DNA of 49,054 bases from an uncultured Bacteroidales bacterium (GTDB taxonomy: Bacteria; Bacteroidota; Bacteroidia; Bacteroidales; Paludibacteraceae). Shown piece after piece: positions 23,298-31,578 of the stretch. The translations under genes were made by a program, and so were the position numbers. Where the stretch lies: NCBI GenBank assembly GCA_946614295.1, contig CAMOGT010000009.1, forward strand, positions 1 through 49,054, written 5' to 3'. The stretch's first letter is position 1, and each line of letters starts with the position of its first letter. The notes beneath the pieces are model-generated. The model did no database searches. It saw only the letters and a program-made list of their open reading frames with translations, and was not told the DNA's origin.

Positions 23298-25556
23298 TTA
23301 TATTTCGAATTGTACACTTACTCCGAGTTCGCGGGGTTTGCCGTGTTGCAGGAAGTCATTACCCATCGACCGGAAATAGAACACGTCGTATTTTGTGCCC
23401 GTCAGGTTTCTGCCCCATAAGCTCAGCCGAACGTAGTCCCATTCGATATTTACCATTGCGCTCAGGAGTCCGTAGAACGGTTGCGAACAGTCGTTTTGCT
23501 CGTTCCAATAGATCCGTCCGATTCCGTCTGCTTTGAGTCCGAGTGACACTTTCTTGAGCCATTTGCGGCCTACCTCGTAGCCAGCCGAGACCAGCGCGTG
23601 CGCTGTGTGTTGCGGGGCGTAGGGAATAAACTTACCCGAGTAGTCGCCTATACCGTCGTTGAAATCGATGAACCGCGCATCGGTGAACCCGTACGAACCG
23701 TCTATTATCCCGTACCATTTGTTTTCCGCCCAGCGGTACTGCACTGCCGCTTCTGCTCCCCAGACCCTCGACCGTGCGGCGTTCGCCATCATCCGGCCTG
23801 TTGTCTTGCCGTTCGGGAAGACCGTCACTTGCTGGTCGAAACACTGAATGTGGAATACGTCCGCATCGATCTTAAGGCCGGCAACGGGCGTGAGATGGGT
23901 GCCTATCTCGAAGGTCCAGTCCCGCTCGGGTTTGTACGAAGTGATGGCTATATCCGAGTACCGAGGATCGGCTATGTTGAGATGCATACCCATGTCGGCA
24001 GCCATGTCGGTCATCACCTGGTTCTGGGTAATGGTGCTGAATATCTGCGGGTTGTATCCGCCGGCTTTGTATCCTTTGGCGGCGTAACCATAGACAGTGC
24101 CCCAACTGTCCTCGTAGGAGACCGCCACCCTCGGCAGCACTTGTATGAACGATCGGGACTGCACGCCGCGGATCTCCGTGTGGACCGTTTCGTATTCGCT
24201 CATGAGCATTGTAAACCGGTAATTCACGTTCGCTGTACTGAGATAGCACATGCGCGCGTGTTCATAATCTATACGCACGCCCGCGTTGAGGTGCCATTGC
24301 CCCCAATGGAAATGGCTTTGATGGTATACTGCAACGCCTGCATTGAGAAGCCTGAAGGAGGAGGGGATAGGCAGTGTTCGGTTGGATATGTCAATCGAGT
24401 CCTCGGGGAAGACTTTCTGTATCCCGCGGTTGGCGTTGCCTAAGATCAGTTCCTCTATGCCTTCGCGCATGAAGGTCACCGGTGCTTGCATGGCATTGGT
24501 CTTGACGAACGCGCTGAGACCTACCGTCCATTCGTACCACTCGCAGGGTTGCGGCCCGCGGAGCAAGGCGTCCAGCGTACCGTTATGCTGGCGTTGGGTC
24601 TGGCGGAGTACAAAGATGTCCGCTGCCGTGTAGTCGTTGTCCATATGCATGTCGTCCTGCATGAACTGGTAGCCCGCGCTCGTTTCCAGTCTCCATCCGT
24701 CCCGTTTGTACTCCGCGCGGAGTGAGGGTAGGACTGCTATCCGTTCGTAGCTCCCCGGAGCGTTATAACAGATCGTGCCGGTGGCTACCTGCGCATAAGG
24801 GAAGGCTCCCTGCTTCACCCAACTGCCATATACCGTACCCGTCAGCCGCCATCCTTCTGCGGGTTTGGAATCGAAAACGAGCCGTCCTCCGGTTTGCTGG
24901 CCGTAGTCCACGGCAGAATTATCGTAGGTATTGGTGTAGAACCCGTCCGTCCGCTTGTATTGTACCGCCACTCCCCATCCGAACGGAGTCTCACCATGTT
25001 CCGTGGATCGTTGGCCGTAGTACGACGCCTGCGCGCTCACCGTGTTCGCCGTGCCGTAACTGACGCACCCGCGCACGCTGTAGTCCGACAGATCGAGCGG
25101 TTGGATTGTGCGGATTTCCATTATCCCGGCCGGCGAGTTACGCCCGTAGAGCGAGCCCTGCGGTCCGCGCATGAGCTCTATCCGTTTCACGTCCTGCAAC
25201 GCGTGGTCGTATAGGTTCTTGTCCAGCAGCGGTACGCCATCGACTACCATACCCATCACCGGTTCGTTAATCCGGCTGCCCAGTCCGCGGATATAAATAC
25301 TGCTGGTCATCGCCGATCCGTAGTCCGGCATGTAGATGTTCGGCGCAAGCGAACTGATATCTTTCGGGGTCGCCACTTGCGCTTGTTCCAATACCTGCTG
25401 ATCCATCACCGATACCTGCATCTGTTGGTACACCGCCGGGCGCGCTACACGCGACACGGAGACCTCCACGTCCGGCAGCGTCACGGTATCAGCCACCTCT
25501 ACGCCCTGCATAGAAGCGACCCACAGACAAATTATAATCAGTACCTTTTCTCGCAT
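23298..25556 (-). CDS. TonB-dependent outer-membrane receptor
   Basis: 752 residues with a signal peptide (MREKVLIIICLWVASMQG). The TonB box/plug region is DTVTLPDVEVSVSRVARPAV...; the plug (~40-160) shows IYIRGLGSRINEPVMGMVVDGVPL and RIELMRGPQGSLYGRNSPAGIMEIRT. The remaining ~590 residues are a 22-strand-type barrel ending NLTGTKYDVFYFRSMGNDFLQHGKPRELGVSVQFEI. No N-terminal carboxypeptidase-like domain and no SusD partner are present, so this is more like a metallophore or vitamin receptor than a glycan (SusC) receptor. The ligand is unknown; the divergent imelysin/di-haem cluster makes an iron chelate a reasonable guess. Confidence 0.92.
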   Translation of the reverse strand: MREKVLIIICLWVASMQGVEVADTVTLPDVEVSVSRVARPAVYQQMQVSVMDQQVLEQAQVATPKDISSLAPNIYMPDYGSAMTSSIYIRGLGSRINEPVMGMVVDGVPLLDKNLYDHALQDVKRIELMRGPQGSLYGRNSPAGIMEIRTIQPLDLSDYSVRGCVSYGTANTVSAQASYYGQRSTEHGETPFGWGVAVQYKRTDGFYTNTYDNSAVDYGQQTGGRLVFDSKPAEGWRLTGTVYGSWVKQGAFPYAQVATGTICYNAPGSYERIAVLPSLRAEYKRDGWRLETSAGYQFMQDDMHMDNDYTAADIFVLRQTQRQHNGTLDALLRGPQPCEWYEWTVGLSAFVKTNAMQAPVTFMREGIEELILGNANRGIQKVFPEDSIDISNRTLPIPSSFRLLNAGVAVYHQSHFHWGQWHLNAGVRIDYEHARMCYLSTANVNYRFTMLMSEYETVHTEIRGVQSRSFIQVLPRVAVSYEDSWGTVYGYAAKGYKAGGYNPQIFSTITQNQVMTDMAADMGMHLNIADPRYSDIAITSYKPERDWTFEIGTHLTPVAGLKIDADVFHIQCFDQQVTVFPNGKTTGRMMANAARSRVWGAEAAVQYRWAENKWYGIIDGSYGFTDARFIDFNDGIGDYSGKFIPYAPQHTAHALVSAGYEVGRKWLKKVSLGLKADGIGRIYWNEQNDCSQPFYGLLSAMVNIEWDYVRLSLWGRNLTGTKYDVFYFRSMGNDFLQHGKPRELGVSVQFEI

Positions 25557-25576
25557 CGTTCCCTAAAAAACGGATG

Positions 25577-25622
25577 CAAAGGTACAAAAAACATCCTTAA
25601 GGAAGCTTAAGATTTCCTTAAG
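25577..25622 (-). promoter_or_regulatory. TonB receptor promoter with three phased CTTAAG sites
   Basis: The -7 box TACCTTTG (25584-25577, minus strand) lies 20 nt before the ATG at 25556, but no TTTG box is found at the expected distance. Instead three CTTAAG palindromes start at 25596, 25606 and 25617, that is 10 and 11 bp apart on one face of the helix, covering the -33 region. This is the layout of an operator or activator site; the factor is unknown. Confidence 0.55.
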
Positions 25623-25648
25623 ATTTGCAATTTCACTATTTTATGGTA

Positions 25649-25679
25649 TTGCGTACGTGGGATAAAATTACTAATTTTG
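25649..25679 (+). promoter_or_regulatory. Promoter of the porin-imelysin cluster
   Basis: TTG (25649-25651), 20 nt, TAATTTTG (25672-25679). A three-codon frame (ATG AAA AAA TGA at 25684-25695) lies between the promoter and the porin ATG at 25709. The CTTAAG sites are 27-53 bp upstream of this promoter. Confidence 0.7.
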
Positions 25680-25708
25680 CACTATGAAAAAATGAACTAT
25701 TTAGTAGC

Positions 25709-27154
25709 ATGAATAATAAGAAATGGTTATTTGTTATTGCGCTGATTTTGTGTGTGTTAGCCACGCATGCAGAAGATAGTATCAAGGTCTCTGCAGCGGA
25801 CCTGCAGGCCTTGATTAAGCGCGTAGAGTGGCTGGAGCAGAAAGACAGTCTATCCCAACAAATGGTGACTGCGGTTTCGCAAGAGCCGAAGGCGGAGGCC
25901 GCTGCTCCGCAAGAGGAGAGAACCCGCCGTTTTACCATAGGAGGTTATGGCGAAGCTACGGTCAAACGTTGCTTCTATAGTAACAATTATCTGCGGTATC
26001 TCACTCCGTCCAAGTATGCCAATGACCAATACGGTGAGTTCGATCTGCCCCACGTGGTTCTCTACATGGGCTATGATTTCGGCAAGGGCTGGTCTGTCGG
26101 TACGGAGATAGAGTTCGAACACGGCGGTACAGAGGCGGCAGTTGAGATAGAGGAGGAAGAAGGCGGCGAGTATGAAGCCGAGATAGAACGGGGTGGTGAA
26201 GTGGCGCTGGAGCAGTTCTGGTTGCAGAAGGCTTTCAACCGTTATGCCATTATCCGTGCCGGTATGCAGGTCATTCCCGTAGGAGGGTTGAACGCCCACC
26301 ACGAATCGACCGAGTATTTCGGTGTCTATCGTCCGGAAGGCGAGTTCACTATCCTGCCGAGCACGTGGCATGAGGTAGCTGTCACTTTCATGGGCTCGAC
26401 TCCATCCGGTTGGCACTATCAGGCTATGTTCCTCCCCGGTTTGGACAGCGACCGGTTCAATCGCAAGAACTGGATCAAACCCGGTGCCGGAAGCCCCTAT
26501 GAGTTTAAGTTAGCGAACGTTTTTGCCGGAGCGGCACGCGTGGATTATACGGGTGTTAGAGGGTTACGCCTGTCTCTCAGCGCCTACTGCGGCAACTCGT
26601 TCCGCAACACGCTCAGCAGCGTGCGCAATGCGGAATTTGACTCTATTCGCGGAACGGTGACTATCGGCAGTTTTGATTTCAAGTATGATGACCATAACTG
26701 GATTTTCCGGGGCAGCGTGACATACGGACACCTCGGAGATGCGGCGAAAATCGAAGCCTATAACAAAGTGATGCGTAAAGACTCTCCGTCCAGCAAACAA
26801 TGGGTGGCATCGGATGTCATTGCTGCCGGTGCGGAGATCGGCTATGATTTCTTCTCGTTCAACGCCAAACTGCGCGAGCATAAACAGCGTTTCTTCGTCT
26901 GGGGACGGTACGATTACTATGACTCCATGCTCCTCCATAACGGAGAGCGGAATACTGCCTACGCATGGTGCGGACGGCAGAAGATATCATGCGGATTTAA
27001 CTACTTCCCTATCAAGGAAATAGCCCTCAAAGGGGAATTCTCCTATTCCATCCTCAACAGGAAAAAAGATGCAACGGGAGCATTGGTGAAATTCTATAAT
27101 GATGAGCCGGCGATAGCCTTCGGTATCGTCTATGCGGGATTTTATAAACTGTAA
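25709..27154 (+). CDS. Outer-membrane porin-like beta-barrel protein
   Basis: 481 residues. Signal peptide MNNKKWLFVIALILCVLATHA, then a short heptad-like helix (SAADLQALIKRVEWLEQKDSLSQQM, ~25-50) as in OprO/OprP-type trimeric porins, then a beta barrel from ~72 (RFTIGGYGEATVKRCFYS...). An acidic stretch (VEIEEEEGGEYEAEIERGGE, ~150-170) sits in a predicted loop and could bind cations. The end (YNDEPAIAFGIVYAGFYKL) has a terminal aromatic barrel strand. It is the first gene of the imelysin cluster; I infer that it admits a metal or anion substrate, without direct evidence. Confidence 0.8.
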   Translation: MNNKKWLFVIALILCVLATHAEDSIKVSAADLQALIKRVEWLEQKDSLSQQMVTAVSQEPKAEAAAPQEERTRRFTIGGYGEATVKRCFYSNNYLRYLTPSKYANDQYGEFDLPHVVLYMGYDFGKGWSVGTEIEFEHGGTEAAVEIEEEEGGEYEAEIERGGEVALEQFWLQKAFNRYAIIRAGMQVIPVGGLNAHHESTEYFGVYRPEGEFTILPSTWHEVAVTFMGSTPSGWHYQAMFLPGLDSDRFNRKNWIKPGAGSPYEFKLANVFAGAARVDYTGVRGLRLSLSAYCGNSFRNTLSSVRNAEFDSIRGTVTIGSFDFKYDDHNWIFRGSVTYGHLGDAAKIEAYNKVMRKDSPSSKQWVASDVIAAGAEIGYDFFSFNAKLREHKQRFFVWGRYDYYDSMLLHNGERNTAYAWCGRQKISCGFNYFPIKEIALKGEFSYSILNRKKDATGALVKFYNDEPAIAFGIVYAGFYKL

Positions 27155-27198
27155 AGAACAAATACATTATATTCAAATCTAAACAATTAAATACAGCA

Positions 27199-28488
27199 AT
27201 GAAAAAAATCTTTTATTTTGCAAGTTGCATGCTTGCCTTGATGCTGGTTTCCTGCGAGAAGAGCCAGCAAGTGGAGAATGATTACGCTACGGGCGAATTT
27301 GCTACGCTCAACGATGCGGATCTGACCAACAACGAAAAGATCTTCAAGAACGCCATTGTGGCTTACGTCAACAACACCGTTTTCCCGACGTACGAGGGCA
27401 TGGCGGATAACGCTATCAAGTTAGCAGACCAGGTCACCGCTATCCTCAATGCCGCACAGGCAGGTAATCAGGCGGACAACACCGCACTGGTGGAGAAAGC
27501 TTGTGAGTACTGGACAGCTTCCCGTAAATATTGGGAACAATCAGAGGCTTTCCTCTACGGTCCTGCCGGAGACTACAGCATTGACCCCCATATTGACTCA
27601 TGGCCCTTCGATCAGGCTGCTTTCGAGGCGTTTATCTCCGACCCCGAGCGAATAGCTAAACTGCGCAAACAGATGGCGGATGGTACATTCGTGGTAACCG
27701 ATGGAAGTGAGTTTGACGAGTACGGACTGATGGGTTACCATGCATTGGAGTATGCCCTTTTTACCCTCACCGATAACGGCCAGAAATCAACGGCGCACAA
27801 AGTAGGTGATCTGACTCTGGAGCAATGGACCTTTATGGCATCTGTGGCGAACGATCTCCGCAACCAGGCTATCCTCCTTGAGGCAGCGTGGAAAGGGTAC
27901 GGACGTGTATCGGCTGCCAAACGGGCATTCCTCGATCAGGCCAAGATGAAAGGTGGCACCTATCCCTATCTCTACAACGGTTATGCCGCTTATATGCTCC
28001 AGCCGGGCGTGGGAGACAAGAAATATGCTACGTATCAGGAGGCAGCAGAGCAACTCATCGCCGGATGTATCGATATTGCCGACGAGGTGGGAAACAGTAA
28101 GATCGGTGCTGCCGCTAATGCGATCCCCGGTTCGGAAGACTATGAGGCGGACCACGATAACATCGAGTCACCCTATTCGCTGCACTCCATCATTGATTTC
28201 CAGGACAATATCGTTTCTATCCAGCACGCTTTCTTCGGCGCACTGCCTACCGATGCGTCCGTCAATGATTTCGTAAAGCAGAAGAACAAAGATGTATCCA
28301 CTGCCGTAACTACTACCTCCGCTGCGGCTTTCGCAGCCATCGGCCTGATACAAGAGCCGTTTGTGGAGCATGCACAAGACCCGCAATCGAAACTGGCTAT
28401 CGTTGCTGTTGAAAAACTGCAGGACGCTCTCAAGAGCGCTTGGGCGGTCGTATCCGGCACACAGTGGATAGATGAAGAAGAGGAGTAA
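27199..28488 (+). CDS. Imelysin-family lipoprotein (IrpA-like)
   Basis: 429 residues with lipoprotein signal and Cys19 (MLALMLVSCEKSQ). The GxHxxE motif of imelysins is present as LMGYHALEYALF near residue 180, together with WTASRKYWEQSEAFLYGPAGDY and DPHIDSWPF. Imelysin-like proteins (IrpA, EfeO/EfeM relatives) are iron-regulated periplasmic or surface proteins thought to bind metal, not to act as peptidases. The next gene encodes a di-haem oxidoreductase of the type repeatedly found beside imelysins. A run of 9-mers follows its stop codon. Confidence 0.92.
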   Translation: MKKIFYFASCMLALMLVSCEKSQQVENDYATGEFATLNDADLTNNEKIFKNAIVAYVNNTVFPTYEGMADNAIKLADQVTAILNAAQAGNQADNTALVEKACEYWTASRKYWEQSEAFLYGPAGDYSIDPHIDSWPFDQAAFEAFISDPERIAKLRKQMADGTFVVTDGSEFDEYGLMGYHALEYALFTLTDNGQKSTAHKVGDLTLEQWTFMASVANDLRNQAILLEAAWKGYGRVSAAKRAFLDQAKMKGGTYPYLYNGYAAYMLQPGVGDKKYATYQEAAEQLIAGCIDIADEVGNSKIGAAANAIPGSEDYEADHDNIESPYSLHSIIDFQDNIVSIQHAFFGALPTDASVNDFVKQKNKDVSTAVTTTSAAAFAAIGLIQEPFVEHAQDPQSKLAIVAVEKLQDALKSAWAVVSGTQWIDEEEE

Positions 28489-28525
28489 TCCGAATAATCT
28501 GAACAATCTGAATAACCCGAATAAT
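28489..28525 (+). repeat. 9-mer run filling the imelysin/di-haem junction
   Basis: TCCGAATAA, TCTGAACAA, TCTGAATAA, CCCGAATAA, then T and the ATG at 28526. Four copies of a 9-mer fill the whole gap between stop and start codons. Confidence 0.9.
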
Positions 28526-30208
28526 ATGAAAAGAAATAATTATTTACAACTCCTGTCAGTCTCCCTTTTGGGCTTGGCTTTGACAGCCTGCAAACTCGGT
28601 AACCCGAATGACAACATCACCGTTGATCCCGATCCCGAGAAAGCAGACCTGCCCGAATGGTACTGGACGGGCGGTAAACTGGGTACCACCTATTTTAACA
28701 GCACTCAGAACTGCTTCGAGCAATCCACAGCAGCCGTTGATAAGATGGGCAAGGGTGGAGATTTTACGGTAGGAGACCAGATCGCCGAGCGACCTTTTAA
28801 TACCAATGCCATGGGAACCCGCTCCGGCTTGGGCCCTGTCTATGTACGAGCCTCCTGCCAGCACTGCCACCCCAGTTATAGCCATGGTATGTCCGTGCCT
28901 GCGGGAACATACAACGCCCGTGATATCAGTAACGGTACGCTGTTAGTCGTTATCAACCCTGCTACGCAGGGCTATGTGACTTGGCTCGCCGGTATGCCGC
29001 AACTCTTCGGCGTGGCGCCCTTCAAGGCTCCGCTCGATCCCGACCAGATTACCGTCGAGTGGAAGACGGCGCAGGACGAACACGGCAATACATTCCCCGA
29101 TGGAGAAAAGTATGAACTCCGCTACCCTGAGGTGCATATGCCCAATACGGCTGTCTATGTCTATAATCAGGGCTACCGCGATCCCGAAGGGTTGCTTGAG
29201 AGCGAGGGCTATGAAGTGTTGCTGGAAAACACCATCGGTATCTATGGTACCGGTTTGCTCGATGCCATTACGGATGAGGACATCATCGCCCAGTACGAGA
29301 AAGAGGCTGCCGACGGCAAACTCACGAACGGGTTGAACCCTGCTATGTGGGACGGTAGCGGTATTACAGCCGGCGGTTACTATAAGAACGACCCGCAGTG
29401 GGGACCCAAGCGTTTCACCTATGCTCTCTCCCGCGGTCCTCTGCAGGATGCTGCCGGCGCGAACGCCATCTGGAATATCACCAATGTTACACGCTCCGAC
29501 CGCAGGTACCACTATCTTGACCTCAACGGTAAGATTTACGCGGAGTACGCCTCCAAGGATAAGACCGTTCAGGACGGATTTGAGAACTATATTGCCAAGA
29601 TCGACCCCGACAAGAAACACGCCGAATGGTGGACCGATGATAAAGAGGCGAATATCTATAATTACCTCACCTCTAAAGATCTGCCGGCGGAGATGACCGA
29701 CGATGAGTTCACCCAGTTTATGGTATGGCACCGCGGTCTGGCTGTTCCGGCGGCGCGTAATGTCACTGACAGCGCTGTGCTCCGTGGTAAGGAACTCTTC
29801 TCCCAGATTGGTTGTGACTACTGCCACCGTCCTACCTGGACCACCGGAGCGGATGTCATCCGCGACCCGAATACGCAGATGAACCTGAGCAGCAATGATC
29901 TCCCGCGTTATCCCAACCAGAAGATATGGCCATACACCGATATGGTGCAGCATAAGCTCCATATGGAGAATGATATCCGTACCGGCTGGTGCCGTACGAC
30001 CCCGCTTTGGGGACGCGGACTCCACCGCAAAGCTACCGGTGATGCCTACGAGGCACGCATGCACGATACCCGAGCACGCAATGTCGTAGAGGCTATCATG
30101 TGGCACGGATACAGCTCGCAGAGCGATGCCTATTATCCTACACAACAGTTCTGGAAGCTATCTAAAGAAGACAGAGATGCAGTCGTTGCGTTCATTAATG
30201 CGATATAA
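28526..30208 (+). CDS. Di-haem c-type oxidoreductase (COG3488 type) lipoprotein
   Basis: 560 residues from the ATG at 28526, which opens a lipoprotein signal (LLGLALTAC, Cys22); an upstream in-frame ATG would only add repeat-encoded Asn/Leu/Pro residues. Two haem c sites are present: CQHCH (111-115) and CDYCH (430-434). The latter is in the typical C-terminal cytochrome domain (GKELFSQIGCDYCHRP). The family is described as putative thiol or peroxidase-like di-haem oxidoreductase and is commonly encoded next to imelysin genes. I infer an extracytoplasmic redox role in iron uptake. Its end overlaps the cytochrome c maturation gene by 11 nt, fitting its need for haem attachment. Confidence 0.9.
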   Translation: MKRNNYLQLLSVSLLGLALTACKLGNPNDNITVDPDPEKADLPEWYWTGGKLGTTYFNSTQNCFEQSTAAVDKMGKGGDFTVGDQIAERPFNTNAMGTRSGLGPVYVRASCQHCHPSYSHGMSVPAGTYNARDISNGTLLVVINPATQGYVTWLAGMPQLFGVAPFKAPLDPDQITVEWKTAQDEHGNTFPDGEKYELRYPEVHMPNTAVYVYNQGYRDPEGLLESEGYEVLLENTIGIYGTGLLDAITDEDIIAQYEKEAADGKLTNGLNPAMWDGSGITAGGYYKNDPQWGPKRFTYALSRGPLQDAAGANAIWNITNVTRSDRRYHYLDLNGKIYAEYASKDKTVQDGFENYIAKIDPDKKHAEWWTDDKEANIYNYLTSKDLPAEMTDDEFTQFMVWHRGLAVPAARNVTDSAVLRGKELFSQIGCDYCHRPTWTTGADVIRDPNTQMNLSSNDLPRYPNQKIWPYTDMVQHKLHMENDIRTGWCRTTPLWGRGLHRKATGDAYEARMHDTRARNVVEAIMWHGYSSQSDAYYPTQQFWKLSKEDRDAVVAFINAI

Positions 30209-31367
30209 GCCCGTAACCGTGCTTATTCACCTCGCCCTCGCGATCATCATCGTGGGGGCGTTGGTGACTCATTTCTTCGGCGTCCAGGGAGATATACACC
30301 TCCGTGCCGACAAAGCGGAAACAGTTACTGTACAGCCTACACCGTACGCCAAACCTCATTCCGTCTCCCTCTTTCTCTGGGATTTTCATATCCTTTATGA
30401 TGACGAGGGCAACCCCAAGGATTTCGTTTCCGAGCTGAGGCTTCTGGATCGAAACAAGTCCTATAGTCCGAAGGACGGTCCTACAGCGAAGCGGTCTAAC
30501 AGTGCTAACGGTCCTACAGGCGTAGCCGGTCTATCTGTGGACTCCGGCATCGTCCGCATGAACAAACCCCTCAAATACAAGGGTTTCCGTTTCTGCCAGT
30601 CGGACTATGACAGCGACGGATATGGTGTCGTTCTTTCCTATAACTACGACCCCTGGGGTATCGGTATCACCTATACCGGCTATGCGCTACTGCTCATTGC
30701 AATGATCGGTTTCTTCTTCCAACCCCGCACCCGTTTCCGTGCGCTACTGAAGAGTCTTACAGGCGGAGCCGATCCTGCAGCAAAGCGGTCTTACAGGCTC
30801 GTCAGAGCCGGTCTTATAGCGTTAGCGGTCTTCGCGCTCGTGATGGCGATAATCATGACCAAGGTCGTTACGCCCAAACCGCCCTTGCAGCCTGTTCTTC
30901 AGACGCCGCTGCTCGGTATCCACGTCTCCGTCATTATGCTCGCCTACACCCTCTTTGCTATCATTGCGATCAATGGTATAATAGGACTTTATGCGGCTAT
31001 CGCGGAGAAAAAAGCGTCGGGTTTGCGAAAAGAAAAACTTTCAACTTTCACCTTTCAACTTTCAACTTTATCGCAGATCCTCCTCTATCCCGCGCTCTTC
31101 TGCCTTACCACCGGCATCTTCATCGGTGCCGTCTGGGCGAATATGTCATGGGGTAGGTACTGGGGCTGGGACCCGAAGGAGACCTGGGCGCTCATCACCA
31201 TGATCGTCTATGCCGCACTCCTCCATTGGCCGATAATAGTCAAAACGAATGCCAACGCCAAACACAACGCTGCCTACCACATAGCCTGCATCGTGGCGTT
31301 CTTCTTCGTCCTCTTCACCTATTTCGGAGTCTCCTACCTCCTCGGCGGACTGCACTCCTATAATTGA
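30198..31367 (+). CDS. Cytochrome c biogenesis protein, ResB-CcsA fusion
   Basis: 389 residues from the ATG at 30198 (MRYKPVTVLIHLALAIIIVGALVTHFFG), overlapping the di-haem gene by 11 nt. The N-terminal part (to ~200) is a small ResB-like module with two helices and a periplasmic segment; the C-terminal part is CcsA with the haem-handling motif WGRYWGWDPKETWALIT and conserved histidines (GIHVSVIMLAYTLF, LHWPIIV). Together they form the system II haem lyase. Three repeat insertions are translated: four CYTACAG-hairpin units at 30460-30530, four at 30756-30829, and five AACTTTC 7-mers at 31036-31070 (KLSTFTFQLSTL). All fall between recognisable domains or in loops. Confidence 0.9.
   Translation: MRYKPVTVLIHLALAIIIVGALVTHFFGVQGDIHLRADKAETVTVQPTPYAKPHSVSLFLWDFHILYDDEGNPKDFVSELRLLDRNKSYSPKDGPTAKRSNSANGPTGVAGLSVDSGIVRMNKPLKYKGFRFCQSDYDSDGYGVVLSYNYDPWGIGITYTGYALLLIAMIGFFFQPRTRFRALLKSLTGGADPAAKRSYRLVRAGLIALAVFALVMAIIMTKVVTPKPPLQPVLQTPLLGIHVSVIMLAYTLFAIIAINGIIGLYAAIAEKKASGLRKEKLSTFTFQLSTLSQILLYPALFCLTTGIFIGAVWANMSWGRYWGWDPKETWALITMIVYAALLHWPIIVKTNANAKHNAAYHIACIVAFFFVLFTYFGVSYLLGGLHSYN
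30460..30530 (+). repeat. Four CYTACAG-core-CGGT hairpin units (in frame)
   Basis: Units of 20, 16, 17 and 18 nt. Left flank CCTATAG, CCTACAG, CTAACAG, CCTACAG; right flank always CGGT. Cores are TCC-GAA-GGA, C-GAA-G, TGCTAA and GC-GTA-GC, so three of four have complementary ends and the fourth nearly so. They are translated as SPKDGPTAKRSNSANGPTGV. Confidence 0.85.
30756..30829 (+). repeat. Four more CYTACAG-core-CGRT hairpin units (in frame)
   Basis: Units of 18, 16, 23 and 17 nt: CTTACAG, CCTGCAG, CTTACAG, CTTATAG on the left; CGAT or CGGT on the right. Cores are GC-GGA-GC, C-AAA-G, GCTC-GTCA-GAGC and C-GTTA-G, all with complementary ends. Confidence 0.85.
31036..31070 (+). repeat. 7-mer run inside the ResB-CcsA gene
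   Basis: Five consecutive heptamers: AACTTTC twice, ACCTTTC, AACTTTC, AACTTTA. Translated between the soluble part and a CcsA helix. Confidence 0.85.
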
Positions 31368-31489
31368 TGATATGGCCTATTACCATTAGTCCGACCCGCG
31401 ACCGTGGTCTGTAGAAGACTAAAAACCACCAGGCTGCGAAATAAAAGAAAACAAGAAGAAGCCAGCACCAAAGCAAACGCAAAGCCAAG

Positions 31490-31516
31490 AAAAATCGTCC
31501 CCCGGGGCGATTTTTT
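31490..31516. terminator. Terminator after the cytochrome cluster
   Basis: AAAAATCG(T)CCCC pairs with GGGGCGATTTTTT (one bulged T). It ends the porin-imelysin-cytochrome transcript, about 120 nt after the stop at 31367. The stretch between holds no gene. Confidence 0.8.
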
Positions 31517-31525
31517 GTGATTATA

Positions 31526-31557
31526 TTTGCATATATGCAAAAAAAGCAGTAAATTTG
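31526..31557 (+). promoter_or_regulatory. Promoter of the VanX-type dipeptidase gene
   Basis: TTTG (31526-31529), 20 nt, TAAATTTG (31550-31557), 21 nt before the ATG at 31579. The -33 box is half of the perfect palindrome TTTGCATATATGCAAA (31526-31541). Confidence 0.78.
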
Positions 31558-31578
31558 CACGCAATTTTGTGTTTGAGT

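Noticed and set aside
23298..25556. SusC-type glycan receptor with a polysaccharide utilisation locus
   Set aside because: No SusD, no N-terminal carboxypeptidase-like domain and no glycoside hydrolases next to it.
28943..30145. A 400-codon open frame antisense to the di-haem oxidoreductase gene
   Set aside because: The sense frame has two haem motifs and a lipoprotein signal; the antisense product has no family features.
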